From Phaeotremella fagi (Eukaryota; Basidiomycota; Tremellomycetes; Tremellales; Phaeotremellaceae), in NCBI GenBank assembly GCA_001599715.1, contig BCHU01000001.1, positions 1 through 64,000 on the forward strand: 64,000 nucleotides of DNA, read 5' to 3'. The translations under genes and the position numbers were made by a program. Each line of letters starts with the position of its first letter. Positions within the stretch are counted from its first letter, which is position 1. The notes under the pieces are model-generated. The model was not told the origin of the DNA and searched no databases. It saw only the letters and a program-made list of their open reading frames with translations. Shown piece by piece: positions 46,398 to 57,966 of this stretch.

Positions 46398-47029
46398 TAC
46401 TGTAGGCTTTACATACAGTAGTCATGTGTCTCGTAAATAATGAATTTTATGGTGTCTTGACTTGGTCATTCACAGACCTAATTTACAAATGACTTCCATG
46501 CTGTACTCCGCATAATACCCGAAACTTCAAGGCGGGTTTTACTTGATGAGCTGGACACACGGCTTCTTTTGAAGTTGACAAGAGGTGGAGCCGTTACGTG
46601 GAGCAGCTACTCTACAATCTAGCAAGACTTTAAGTCTTATCACTGATTTTCCCGATTTCCTAGATATCCTGTAGCCCGTGGTCGCTACAGCAACGTTAGA
46701 CTCAAGATGCACAATGAGGAGGTTCACAAGCAAGTATTGAGGACGAGTTGTTGCAAGTTCAGCCGAAGGAAGTGGATGTTATTTTCCAGAGTAGATTTAC
46801 CGAAACTCAAAACCCGATAATTTAGAGTCACTTCCAATAAAACGAGAATCTGAAGCCTTCGAACGGAGAAAAGTCGTGCACGAAGCCAAAGGACTTCTTT
46901 GATGCAAATACTGTGGAGCGCTGAGTTGTGACTCGTCCTATGTCTTTATTCCTTCTTTCCTCTTTTACTTCCACTTTTCTCCAACACTTGATTCCCCACT
47001 GTAGACTCACTCAACATTACTCAAAAATC
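46398..47029. other. Intergenic interval
   Basis: 632 bases between members B and C. Small open frames on both strands have no coding signal. The CT-rich stretch 46945-46985 likely belongs to the promoter of member C. Confidence 0.4.
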
Positions 47030-47920
47030 ATGTACCAATTCACTTCTACAGATCGGCAAACTGCGAGATTTATGAAAGAAGCCACTCTTAGAAGTAGTGA
47101 TGATGGATCGACCACTCAACGACAAAAATGGTCTTTTCCTATGGGGAAAGGTAGTAACACAGTTCCCGACAGTGCCATCATCGACGAGGCCAAGAGTCGT
47201 GTCTGGATGGTGATGCGTCAATTGTATTCCTTGAACGACGACGGTAAGTGTTCTGAGGTGTCGCTCAAAGACAAGAATATAAGCACAAGTCGCTGAAGCT
47301 GACTTGGTTCAGATTCCATACAAAAAGATGTCAAGATCAAGAAGAATAATAAAGGTAAACAAAAGGTCCCGTTCAACCACCAAGAGATAATCAAAGACGT
47401 CACCAGAGTCTATCTTACTCGTGAAAAGGCCGAACAGCAGAGTATGGGTATCAATGACTTTGAGCTAGAGAACAGTCTCGCGGGAAAACAGTATACCTTC
47501 ACCGCGATCCACGAGATTGTCAACAGTCACCTCTCAAAAGATATCGATATCAAAAAACTTCTCAAAAACACTGATTCAGGATTCGAAAGCTGTTTAAAGT
47601 CTCAAGTCGACGCTATGAAAGAAGTTTGGAGTCGTTTAAAACTCCGTGAGATGAACGGCGCTATTGTTACTCAATATCATGAAAGGATTATGTCAGAGGT
47701 TGGAAGTGATCCTCGAGGGTGGGTTGGGAAGTTGAGTTCGTTATTACAAGAGGTTGATGATAAGACGGATGGTTCCAGTGGAAAGGGAAAGGGAGTATTC
47801 ACGTTGGTCACAGAGAGTCAGGATGAAGGTGTTTTGGAAGCGATGAAAATGGTCCAACAAATAATGTTGCAGGACGGTCTGAATGTTGAGATTCAGACCA
47901 ACGGTAGTAGCTCACAATGA
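47030..47920 (+). CDS. Unassigned protein, 44-48 kb family member C
   Basis: A 273-residue protein in exons 47030-47243 and 47313-47920, phase 1, with a 69-nt intron (GTAAGT donor, GGTTCAG acceptor). The intron follows RQLYSLNDD, equivalent to CQLYSLTEAN in member B. The domain in the second exon reads GKQYTFTAIHEIVNSHLSKDIDIKKLL, then SCLKSQVDAMKEVW; it aligns with both copies in member B (GQTL...YTAHQDIVQTFLGKPLDRKLL, CLKVQIESLKKVW). RGWVGKL near the end matches RGWVDTW of B. The tail is Gly/Ser/Gln-rich. No known domain or catalytic motif; helical content predominates. Function unknown. Confidence 0.6.
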
Positions 47921-48080
47921 TGGCCTGAGTTTTAGAAGGAGGAAGGGGTAACGAGGAGGTAGATTTTGTAGTTAAGCGGAAATGATATCTTCGATGTTTG
48001 TTATATCGGCAATTGGACGAAAACATCAAATATCAGATGATGCAGAATGAAAGATACAGAGCTAATGACAAAGAGACCGG

Positions 48081-49901
48081 TCAACCCGACAAAAAATCTT
48101 CGAGACCATATTCCGACGGTGTCCTACTATCATTTTCATCAACGACGTGGAGATCTCCAGTGGCAGTCATTACGTGTAAGTCTTTGTGATCATCATCCAG
48201 AGTTTGGTCGGGTGCAATATCTTTGTCCTTCCCGGAGTGAGGAGCGATATAGGTCGACGATTGCTGACCTCGACTTTCACTTGTCGATCCATCGATAGAG
48301 ATCGAAGCGAAAAACCTCTTTATGGAGGAATGTTGTTGTTGGGAATTCCTTAATGTTTTGTCTTGTATCTCTCCAGAAAGAGCCTCGGTGCCAGACAACA
48401 CACCATTCAGTTGTCGAACGGGTTCAGCTTGTAAGATTCGCTGGACTCGTTCTCGTCTACACCGATGGAATAAGGATTGAACGTAGCTTTAGAGCTTAAT
48501 ACTCACGATACTAAAGAACTCATCAACGCATGAACGTAAGCAGCTGGAGCCGTGTTTCCCATAGCACGAATTCTGATGCGGTAATCAATAACAACGCAGT
48601 AGAAAGCAAAACCTTGTGACTTACATCAAAACTCCCCTGATACCAAAACATATTCCAAACAAAACAAGTACAGTTACAACCACTCCAGGTAGCAGTGATT
48701 CACCACACAAAAAAGCTATACGTGAGACTTTGACAGATCGTTAGGGGTTTGTTATAGTAAGTACTCATCTACGTACTGGCATCATCCATTTCCGAGAAAC
48801 CATTACGATATCTCAAAAGACCAACAACCACTAGGACACACAACAGTAAAGTCGAGACTGTACAATAGTGAGTGAGAGTCAAGATTGGCTCAGTGTTAAA
48901 GGTGAACACGTACTAAGTTGAGAGATGATAGATGACAACTATGAGACTGTTAGATGACGATCGCTGAAGAGTCAGACCAAACAGCTTACACCTATAGGAT
49001 ATATAATTTCATTTATTCGTAAAAATTCCGGTCCAACAGCGAAAAAATCATCAACCGTCATAAATCCAAGACCCCAAGGGGCATACATCCCAATTCCAGC
49101 ACTGCCATATAGGGATTTCACATCAGCCAACAGATCACCTAAGTAAAAGTAACACTTAAAACGAAACATAGTCCAGTAATGGCTGCGCCAGAGTATAAGA
49201 TCTTGAGATTTCCGTCCCAGAGATAGTAAACTCTTCTGAGGAAGAACAGCAGAACAGGAAACTGGATGAATTGACCCAGTAAAACGCTGAGATGGACTGA
49301 AAACTGTAACATCGATTGATCAGCTTTTCAAGCAAGCCTCATACAGTGTAAGGGTAGACTCCTACCCAATCGATCATCGTTATACTGATGAAATTGTCTC
49401 TATTGTTGATGATGAAGATGTTGAGCCAGTTCCATAAAGCTACTTGCATCAGACAACAAGCCAGAATCCAGATAACGCCACATCTAGCGAGGAGAGTGTC
49501 TCGTTTGGGTTGAGTGAAGTATGTGTGAACCTGTTGCGGACAGTCAGTTTTGAAACTAGGGGGGGGAAGATTATTTACTTGTTGCAAACAGCTTCCAGCT
49601 AAGAGTGGGTAGGGTAGACAGTCAGTTACAATGAAATAACACAAAACAACTCAGGTCCGGGACACTCACTCGCCAATGCTTGAATCACACAAGAGACACT
49701 ATTTGTCTACGATGCATTAGTGAACTGAACCTCTGCGTTTAACTTGAAACCATTCACTATCAGTAGCGAAGTAACTGTCTAAGATCCAATCAGCTCAACA
49801 AAGAAGATCCAAACCAATGGAAAACATACCACACCAGTCAATTCCTGAACATGCTCAATTTCAATCTTCTGTAGACAAGATTGAACGTCCGCTGAGGACA
49901 T
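48081..49901 (-). CDS. Multi-pass membrane protein, DUF6534-like
   Basis: A 429-residue protein with about seven hydrophobic segments and a ~120-residue polar tail, resembling the DUF6534 membrane proteins common in basidiomycetes. Exons (minus): 49830-49901, 49758-49778, 49670-49706, 49579-49598, 49345-49530, 49168-49303, 48990-49138, 48777-48912, 48625-48715, 48507-48572, 48081-48456. Family-like blocks: SCLQQVHTYFTQPKRD at the end of helix 2, WILACCLMQVALW, and QFIQFPVLLFFLRRVYYLWD. Two exons are 20 and 21 nt. The intron at 49139-49167 would be only 29 nt, the sole phase-correct choice found. A repeat of family function is unknown; roles as receptors or channels have been guessed. Confidence 0.6.
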
Positions 49902-50523
49902 GTTGATCGATAACTGAATTGGATCTTCAAGGTTTCTGTACTAGTTCCAACCGTATCGATCTTGAATCCAGGATGGTCTCGATGTAACAATACAAAGAAT
50001 AAATACAATAGAAGTTACGCTTAAAATCAATTGAAGCAGATCATCAATCGAAGGCGTCAAAACGTTGTTTGTTGAGAACTCATTCCATCAAGCCGAAATC
50101 TCTCGATTTCGATTTCACTCTCCCGACAACCGAGCATCTGGCTACTACCTACATGAACAATAAAGAAAAATAAGAAATAGAAGGTCGGTCAACAAAGTTT
50201 AAGATTTGATTTGCCATTTTGGATGGTCTTCATGCCGTAAGATTGTTGTTGTACCTGGATTGATTTTCTAGATCTGCCAGGGTTCAAGATGCTTGACAGG
50301 AGGTTTCATGGATTTACGCAGGGCGACTGTTCTATGTGAAGGCATTTGGGGTGACTGCCTAATCCGGTGGGGTACGTTCAGGACAAGGATATTTGGATGG
50401 TGGATGTTGATATCGAGGTTTTGGCTGATGGTGCCTCGAATGATCACTGTGGGTGCGATTGAGTATAGACAGTGGGTCAAGTACAGAATACAGTATAGAT
50501 CAAAGACAACCAAAATAAACGAC
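49902..50523. other. Intergenic interval
   Basis: 622 bases. Overlapping antisense frames at 50268-50540 look like chance products of each other. No gene is seen. Confidence 0.4.
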
Positions 50524-51658
50524 CTATAACACAACAACACTCCATTCCATCATCCCAGTCTTCCCATCAACTTTAGTCAACCTAGCTTTAGCCTGAACTT
50601 TGACATTTGACCAAGGTTGAGACCCCGTTGATTGTTCATGAGTAGCAGGAAATACCAGATGTTCCCATAAATGAACAAACGATTCGGGACTATGACTACA
50701 AGCACCAATCAGTAAAAACATCCATCAAGACGTTATAAAAGAGACCTGCCAGAACATGTCCCTAGTCCTCCCTTCCCCACTCAACAGACCTTTAACACCC
50801 CTCCCCTGATGACTACCATAAACACAACTCCCATTTGTCGTACTCAACAAAGCCCGCAATCGAAACGCCAATTCCAGTTGATCGTCCTCAGAGAATAGAT
50901 GAAAGAAAGAGAAAGTGGAGATGGCCCTGAACTTGTGTTTGTATTTGGTTAACCCCCCTTCAGCACCCCCATCTTCAGTGGGATCCAGAAATTCTTTAGA
51001 GAAGATGTCACCGATTGACCATTGGATCTTTGTTGGTTTCTTGAAAAATTCGTTACCGATGTTTATCCAATCTATCAAAGTCAGTATCACTTCCCAAAAA
51101 ATTGTTAAGTAGTCAAGATCGTCCGCAGCTTCTCTTACCAGATCGTAAATCTGAACCAAAAACTCGGTCCTCTGACCAACCATCATAAACCAATTTCCGA
51201 ACATCAGTCCCAGCTACAAGTTGAGATCAAATCAGTCTCCTAACTTTATAGAGAGAACATATATGTTTAAAAAAAATGTGGTGCATTGGAGTGAAGAGAA
51301 CTGGGGACTTACCAAAACAGCCTAAATCCAGATACAAAGCTGTGGGATCATCACCTAACCCAAGTACATGATTATAAATCTCCTGTTTATCGACTTTAGT
51401 CCTGTAGCGAAATCGTATCAGCAAGATAGCGAATCCTATAAGATAGTGGGCATACACCAAAAACCCGAATCTCTCAATACATCGATACCCAAAAACACTC
51501 CAAGCCTTCTCCCTAACCTCCTCAGCTCGATCCCGTAGTTCAACCTCGGAAGTTAATCCCGTATATTCAAACAAGAATTTCAGAGATGGATCGTTGGGTT
51601 TGATTGGGTAGTTCTCTACTGTTACGTTTAGGGGGATTTGTTTTCTTGGGAGTTCCAT
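50524..51658 (-). CDS. SAM-dependent methyltransferase-like protein
   Basis: A 310-residue protein in exons 51313-51658, 51139-51213, 50732-51071 and 50524-50695. It matches the fungal secondary-metabolism-type methyltransferase pattern: LYLDLGCFAGTDVRKLVYDG (motif I region, about 105-125), then GSDLRSDWINIGNEFF (motif II), then IQWSIGDIFSKEF (motif III), then STFSFFHLFSEDDQ. The third intron (GTCTTG donor) is the only one found that keeps frame into THSPESFVHLWEHLVF, so the join is less certain. No polyketide or terpene gene is nearby, so a metabolic role is not supported by context. The acceptor substrate cannot be inferred. Confidence 0.7.
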
Positions 51659-52018
51659 GGGATCTCGATTCTGATTTGATCAAATTTGGTTTTCTGAATT
51701 GGAGTGATTGGGAACGAAATACAACTGTGCTTTTATTAAATGTTGACTTTTACATGTATCTTAGATTTATTCATACTTTGAGATCTATTTTAAGACCCGG
51801 CTAAAGATCATGCCGCAACACCCCACCACAACGCAATCAAAAAGTCCGATGCATACATCCAAAGAACAACCTCGAGGTAAGAGGTAAAATGTGATAAGTA
51901 CTAAGTAATAGCTAAAGCAGAAAATGGAATATGGAATAGGGAACCAGTCAAAATGGACGTGACGTGTGTACGAAAATGGTCATGAGAATTTGGGGTATAA
52001 AGTGGGAATGTATAGAAT
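51659..52018. other. Intergenic interval
   Basis: 360 bases between two minus-strand genes. No gene; contains the methyltransferase promoter and the KRE6 3' flank. Confidence 0.4.
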
Positions 52019-54378
52019 CTAACAACCGAGTAAAGAATTTTTCTGCACACTCTCATCAGCATTTGACACCTAATCAACTGAAAAAAAGAACCTACTGGAG
52101 TGGTATACCCCGCGGCCTCCCAAGTGGTCAAATTAGGATTGTTATAAGCGTTAGCGTGGTTAGCGATGTAATCCGCCGTAGGTCTGTCCGAGGGGTTACA
52201 ACCTATTTTCCCGTCTGATCGTTGATACACCCTGACGTAGTCTACTAACATCGTAGCTGGCCAAACGAGGTTGTTGAATTCAACAGTTTGGAAATTGTTT
52301 GACATTCCGAAATTGATGATCTAAATTCTGTATCAGTATGAAACATGGAATGGAAATGGGTGGAGACATACCATCGCCATTGGCTCTTCCGTTATTAATC
52401 TCTGTCCAACTTGGGTCTTCGCATTTGGACCTATAGAAGTAGCCGACATGGTCCAAGATTCCACACCGGAGGCTACCCAAGTGATATGACCCGTAGATCT
52501 AGCACTAGGGTTGGCGTAATATTCGAATCCTGCGTCAAACAAAATCAGCCTTCCACCCGCACCTAAAGCCTCCCGCCTCCCCACTTACCATAAGTATTGA
52601 AATTAGCTCCAGTACCGGTATAAACGTTATTAGGAACATAAGTCAAAGCACTAGCAGCTTGTTGGTAATAACCACCCAAGTACGTGTTCCAATAAGTTAA
52701 ATCAGTGTTGATCATCTGAGCGTAAGCGGTCCCATTCTGGAATTGGTAGTAATCGTCGAACGGCGCGATTTGGGCTGATTGCGAAACCTGACCTCTGGAC
52801 AGGTCTGTTCGGATTTGGGCTTCGATGACATCGATTTCTGGAACTCCTCGACCGTAGGTTACAGCTGGTCCTGCGTGGTCTTCGCCTGGACACGTACAGG
52901 CTGACATTCTTTGTCCGGGGAGGCTGGAGTGTTGTTAGTACTAGCATTTGGTGAAAGTGGTAGGAGAGAAAAAGCAAAGGAATGACAAAAATCAGATCAA
53001 ACGATTGATCGGTGCAACCACCATGAAAAATTGTAACAGTTGTCCCACAAACAAAGACCCAACACTCACTATGATATCGAACCCCCATTAGCACCAGTAG
53101 TAAGTGCCGCGGTCGGACCCGTCCCATCAGCCGTCGTCTGATTCTTCAGCGTCCCCAAATCACAACTATCATAAGTATACGGCCAAGTCCCATCGGTCGT
53201 AGCTCCATAACCCGGACGTCCCAAATTCCCCATCATCCAAACACCAGGCCAGAAACCACCATGGATGTTGTTACCCGGTAAACTGACCGAGACTTCGATG
53301 TAGGTCGAATACTGGAAACACATTTGATTCCATGATTGGAGCATTCCTGATTTGAAATTTAGGTCGTGCAGGGGTTCTTGGGTCATTGTTATGACCAAGT
53401 GACCGTTTTTGGTGGTTATAGCTGATGGATCGTACCATTCGAAATCTCCTGTTGGCCAGTAGTGTAGGTCACTATGACGGTTTTAGTATGGATTAAAATT
53501 AACAAGGAAAGTTCACCTACACAGCAGTCCAGTATGGATCATCACCAGGGTAAAAAGTTCTCCCGTCTTTATTAAATTCATCAGAGAAAGCCAAAGTGTA
53601 TTGTTGTTTATCGAATCCCGTTCTGGTATAAGCAGATTTGGGCGTATCAGGATCAATGACCGATACGAAATTGGTGATCTTGGGAACTTGACCTGTTGAA
53701 TTGATACCACCGAGATTGTAGGCTCCGTTGGTTTGTAACGATGTTTCGGTGTAGTGGGAGATGATTGGGTAACCGGCGAAGAGGGTTATGATGGCTAGGG
53801 CTAGGAAGAAGAGACACCCGATGTTGGCGAATCCTCTTGCTGTGAAGATTGTACCGCCGCGGTCGTTCTGGGCAATGTTAGTAAGGATAAACGTGAACGT
53901 GGACGTGATCAGGGTAAAGTCGAAAGGGGGGTATTGGGATAAGAACGGAAGTTGAATATGAGTGTGAGGGGAGAGGGGTGGATGGGGAGGACAGAAGGAA
54001 AAGTAAAATAGTTCTGATGATGAAGATCAAAAGTGAAAACACCATCAAGAACCTCATCCATCACCTAAAAAAAACACAGCAAAACAAAGAAACCAAACCC
54101 ACCCGTCTATCCCGTTTAGGATCAGGATTATGTAAATAATCATCAGCTTCCGGATTAAGTCCCTCCATCCCAGAACTCCACGCAGCGTCCTGTGAAAAAC
54201 CAGAAGCATTCTTATCACTCGAAACGACGGATCCAGCGGGTGAACCTAACAAAGTAGCGTTGGCTGGGATAGGTGCTGCGGAAGCTGTTGGACCGTATCG
54301 TCTTGCTGGGGGCTGTGGGTGGGTTAGTGTTATTTCTGGGAGGGGTTTGGAGGTTAGGGGAGGTGGATTATAGGACAT
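52019..54378 (-). CDS. KRE6: KRE6/SKN1 beta-1,6-glucan synthesis protein
   Basis: A type II membrane protein of the GH16 fold required for beta-1,6-glucan in the cell wall. Exons (minus): 54103-54378, 53521-53867, 53070-53471, 52589-52923, 52372-52529, 52096-52320, 52019-52042, giving 588 residues. The cytosolic N-terminus ends NPEADDYLHNPDPKRDRR; the membrane segment is FANIGCLFFLALAIITLFAG. GH16 catalytic motif EIDVIEAQ at about 371-378, preceded by GGFWPGVWMMGNLGRPGYG and RMSACTCPGEDH. The last exon codes only KNSLLGC plus stop, matching the conserved C-terminus. A longer cytosolic tail is possible if the Gln/Asn-rich exon at 54866-55264 splices (phase 0) to an acceptor at 54313-54314, giving about 699 residues, closer to yeast Kre6 (720). 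Confidence 0.92.
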
Positions 54379-54865
54379 TATGATTATATTGGATTTAATA
54401 GATGGATGGAGAAAAAGAAGTTGTGGTTGTGATGTTTGCACGGACTGGGAATGAAAAGGTACCACCACGTTGGGTGATGGGTTTCAACCTCCTTGACTAG
54501 ATCACCATCAAGTATGAATCATCTCATCAAGATTTCCAACGTATACCCTCCAAACGGATAAGTAAGAGATCCGTAGCAGACCTGGGGACCCGGAGATAAC
54601 ACTCAAACATAAACAAGAATCCAAACTAGACTCATCGATCGCAGTTTAAGTCTATCTACCCCAGACTGCGATGTAATCACAAACAGGAGAAAACACCTTT
54701 CCTTTGTTTACGAGAGCAATTTCCAAATGATCATACTCTGAAAAGTCAAATCAAAGAGAAAGTACGAATGCTCCACAAGATCGAGGGGGAGCTAACACCG
54801 CCCGCCTCACAAACACACCAGAGCATAAAATCTGAGATGGAATCACACCAAAACACCCCACTCAC

Positions 54866-55264
54866 CTGTTGTCTATCAGCCAACAACGCCGATTGACTAT
54901 CACCCCGACCAGGCATTCCACCTCTAGCATTAGGACCATAACTTCTACTTGGTGCCATGTTGTTATTATTATTATTATTACTTAAAAGAGTGGTAGACGC
55001 GGTAACTCCAGGACTGGGTGTACGTGAATAATTCCTATCACTGAATGGGTTGTTGTTCTGACTTTGGTTTTGATTAAATTGAGAAGAAGTTGGGGTGGGT
55101 GTACTACTAGGTGAAGGAGGTGGTAGAGGTTGATAAAAATTTTCACGTTCTTGTTTAATGATTTGATGAGAGGATTGGTTAGCTGTGTTGGGTTGTGAGA
55201 ATGCGTATCCAGTGTTATTATTGGTGTTGGTGGTGTTGGTGTTATTGTTCTTCTTGTTGAACAT
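54866..55264 (-). CDS. Probable alternative upstream exon of KRE6 (Asn/Gln/Ser/Pro-rich)
   Basis: An ATG-started frame of 133 codons ending at a canonical GTGAGT donor. It is Asn/Thr/Ser/Pro-rich with a poly-Asn run (AAT-type repeat near 54963-54982) and ends APSRSYGPNARGGMPGRGD...LLADRQQ. SYGP resembles RRYGP in KRE6 exon 1. Splicing in phase 0 to the CCCACAG acceptor at 54313 would fuse it in frame to PPARRYGPTASA of KRE6 with a 553-nt intron, long for this genome. It may instead be the first exon of a short independent gene; no other in-frame acceptor was found before 54480. Confidence 0.45.
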
Positions 55265-55964
55265 GGGGATTGGCGTGTTCTGCTTAGTTGGGTGAGGGTG
55301 AAGGGGTGGTTATCATTGGTGTAGGGGTGGTGTTGGTTAGAGATGTATATTAAAGTAGGAGGAGTAGATTGTATGGTAGATGTTAAAAGACTCCTGTTAA
55401 GGTCATCTGGTGGCACAACAACACTGCAAGGCGGGAGAGCCAAGCAATTCCAACGCGTGCACAGCAAATCTGTATACAGCGGGAATAGGCAAGAGTGGCA
55501 CTCAATTCAGTGGTAGCATAACAGAGAACAATGGAACCATACAGTCCAATAACATCTATGCATGAGACCTACTCCCCCCTAATCTTATCAAACACCACCT
55601 CATCGCAGTCAAAGATCCGCATGAAACATTCCAGTTTGATTAGGTGAAGAACAGACGATCCGCAGTTGATCGTAGTTAGGTAGTCAAGGTATCGCAGTTA
55701 TGAACCCTACCAGCCTCGCGTATGGTTTTTATCTCAGGAAATCAACTCGTTACTGCATATATATTTATTTACAAGTTTAATCAAGTCAAGGAGAGAGATG
55801 AATAGAGAAACGAATAAGGTGTATTACAATTTTATCAAAACAAGAGAAAGGCGAATGGAAAAGAAATTAAATCTACTGATCACAACAAACAAGACAACCT
55901 CAAAAAACGACATGATAACCAAGAATCACCTCACCCACCAACGCCAGCGTTGGTTCTTACGCCC
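55265..55964. other. Intergenic interval between KRE6 and HD1
   Basis: 700 bases. The right part is the 3' flank of HD1 (AT-rich, 55740-55770) and the left part the KRE6 promoter. No gene is seen. Confidence 0.45.
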
Positions 55965-57771
55965 CTACCACAACCGAGGAGCGACAAACTGATACCCCTC
56001 AGGAATACTAAACCCATTACCCCCCATCCCTAAATGCGGTAAAACAGGTAAAGCCTGGGTAGTATTCCAAACAGGGCAAAGTTGGCTATAAACCGGTGTC
56101 CCATAAAGTAAATTCGGGTTATAAGGTGGTGAAGAATATCTATAACTCTGTTGTGTAGGACCTTGGATCGGGGTGTAGATGAATGAGCCGCTGCTAGCGG
56201 TTGGAGGTTTTTTGTTAGATGAACTGGAAGATTGGGCTCGACGTTTCGATTTATTCTTGGAACTTGAATCGAGTTGGATTTCTTGTTGGAGTTGGGTGAA
56301 TGATTTAGTGGGAACCATCTGGTTTGGGGGGTTGAATACGAATGGTTCACCGAGGGTTAGGTCTATTGTTGTGTGTGAAGATCCTGAGGTTGATCTGGAC
56401 GTTGAGGAGGAAGATCGGGTTTGGGTTGGGATGGAATATGCGATTTGGGGTTTGGTAGTTGACGTTGAGGGGAGGGAGGCTGAGACTACGCTAACTGAGG
56501 AGAGAGATGTTTTGTGTGAGAGTGGGGTGACTACTTCGTTCTCGATTGGTGTTGATAGAACCTAAAAGGGGTTAGTATCAATCATCAACTAAAATCAAGA
56601 TCGAAAAGAAGAAACAAGAATTGTGATATCGAAATCAAGACCATCACCATCAAGATTAAGAAAATCAAAATCGAAAATCAAGTCAAAGAACAACGAATTC
56701 CAACAAATCTCAATCAATAACAAAAGGATTACCCACCTCCTGAACCCAAGCCCCAACCCGTTCCTCCTCCCGCTTCTCAACATACCCCCTCATCCTCCCA
56801 ACAGCCCCAACAACCTCTGCCCGCCCCTCCAAACCCCTCTCCACACCCTCAATCAAATCAGCCATCCCCCGTCGATCACCAGCGCAATACAAATCCTTAA
56901 TCTCCGTCCAACCACTACGTCGTCTCCAGTTAGTCAAGTCCGATTCCACTTTGATCCTTGGGATACCTGAGGCGGCTGAGAGGAGGTCTTTTTCGGTGCT
57001 GGTTGGGAAGGGGTAGCTTAGGTTTTGGAGGAACCAGAGGCGGAGGGGTTGGGGGTCTTCGGGGATTATGTTCTTGTTGGGGGGTTTGGGTGCGGTGGTG
57101 GTGGTGGTGGTTGTTGATGGTGAGGATGCTGATGAAGTGAATGAGGTAGTTGATGGTGTCATAGGTGATATTGTTTGATTGAAGTTAGATTGGATTGATT
57201 TAGATGATTTCGACGACGGGGTGGAGATTGGAGTTAGGGGTTGGTGCGGTGTTGAGGGTGAGCTTTGATCAGATGATGATTCTGGGGGTGGTGAGGGTGA
57301 CGAATCCGGTGAGAGGGAGTATCGAGATCGCTTGGCAAATCTCACACACTCCGACTCTGGTCGTTTCTGCCTCGACGTGTCTCCTAAACGACAGGTTAGT
57401 GAGCCGCTATAACAATTCGAGACTCGAAAAGGTGACTTGGTGACTTATGAATCACTTTACTTACCAATGGTGAACGAATCGAAATTACGAAGCAATCGAT
57501 CAATGTTCGTATCCTGTTCCACCTGGGCGTCGAGCAATGACCGAACAATGACGGTCATATTCGTTGATACACTCAATCCAATCAAAGCTGTTGTATCATC
57601 CAATATTCCATCGTCTTTGAACCTTGACACTTCTTCTGAGATACTTCTTAGATGAACAGCAACTTTATGGAGACCATCATCAGACGTCTGGGCGTTTTGT
57701 AGAAAGTGTTGGTAGATCTCCGTGATCTTCATTCGAAGACCTGTCTGCGAATGAATGTCATACTTGAACAT
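55965..57771 (-). CDS. HD1 mating-type homeodomain transcription factor (SXI1-like)
   Basis: A 516-residue HD1-class protein, the partner of HD2 in the sexual-compatibility factor of basidiomycetes. Exons (minus): 57465-57771, 56737-57383, 55965-56561. The first exon codes an N-terminal helical region (MFKYDIHSQTGLRMK, then SISEEVSRFKDDGIL) of the kind that determines self/non-self dimerisation. A Ser/Thr/Pro linker follows. The atypical homeodomain spans about 215-262: LRLWFLQNLSYPFPTSTEKD, then DLTNWRRRSGWTEI. The RRRSGW ending is diagnostic of HD1. The usual W-F pair of helix 3 is replaced by D-L while the Asn and Arg contacts remain. The C-terminus is Ser-rich with a basic SKNKSKRRA stretch. 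Divergent to HD2, 195 bp apart. Confidence 0.88.
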
Positions 57772-57966
57772 AACCGATGATAAATCAGACTATAAATTAG
57801 TTACAAGAGAAGAAGTAAATAGACGAAAAATCAAGAAGAGGAAGATAGAATTTAGACCTCTGACAACCAATGCACCCGCGTTTCATGATCGTAGCCTTTT
57901 GTTCTCACCATCCTTACTAATTGATTTTTACTTGTCATCTTGCTTCTAAACGTATAAGTCCACATC
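57772..57966. promoter_or_regulatory. Shared HD1/HD2 bidirectional promoter
   Basis: The 195 bases between the HD1 start codon (57771) and the HD2 start codon (57967) are A/T-rich and must contain both promoters. Head-to-head HD genes with a short shared promoter are the standard arrangement of the basidiomycete HD locus. I did not identify a specific operator. Confidence 0.75.

Noticed and set aside
50268..50540. Overlapping open frames on both strands
   Set aside because: Mutually antisense and without coding signal or splice sites.
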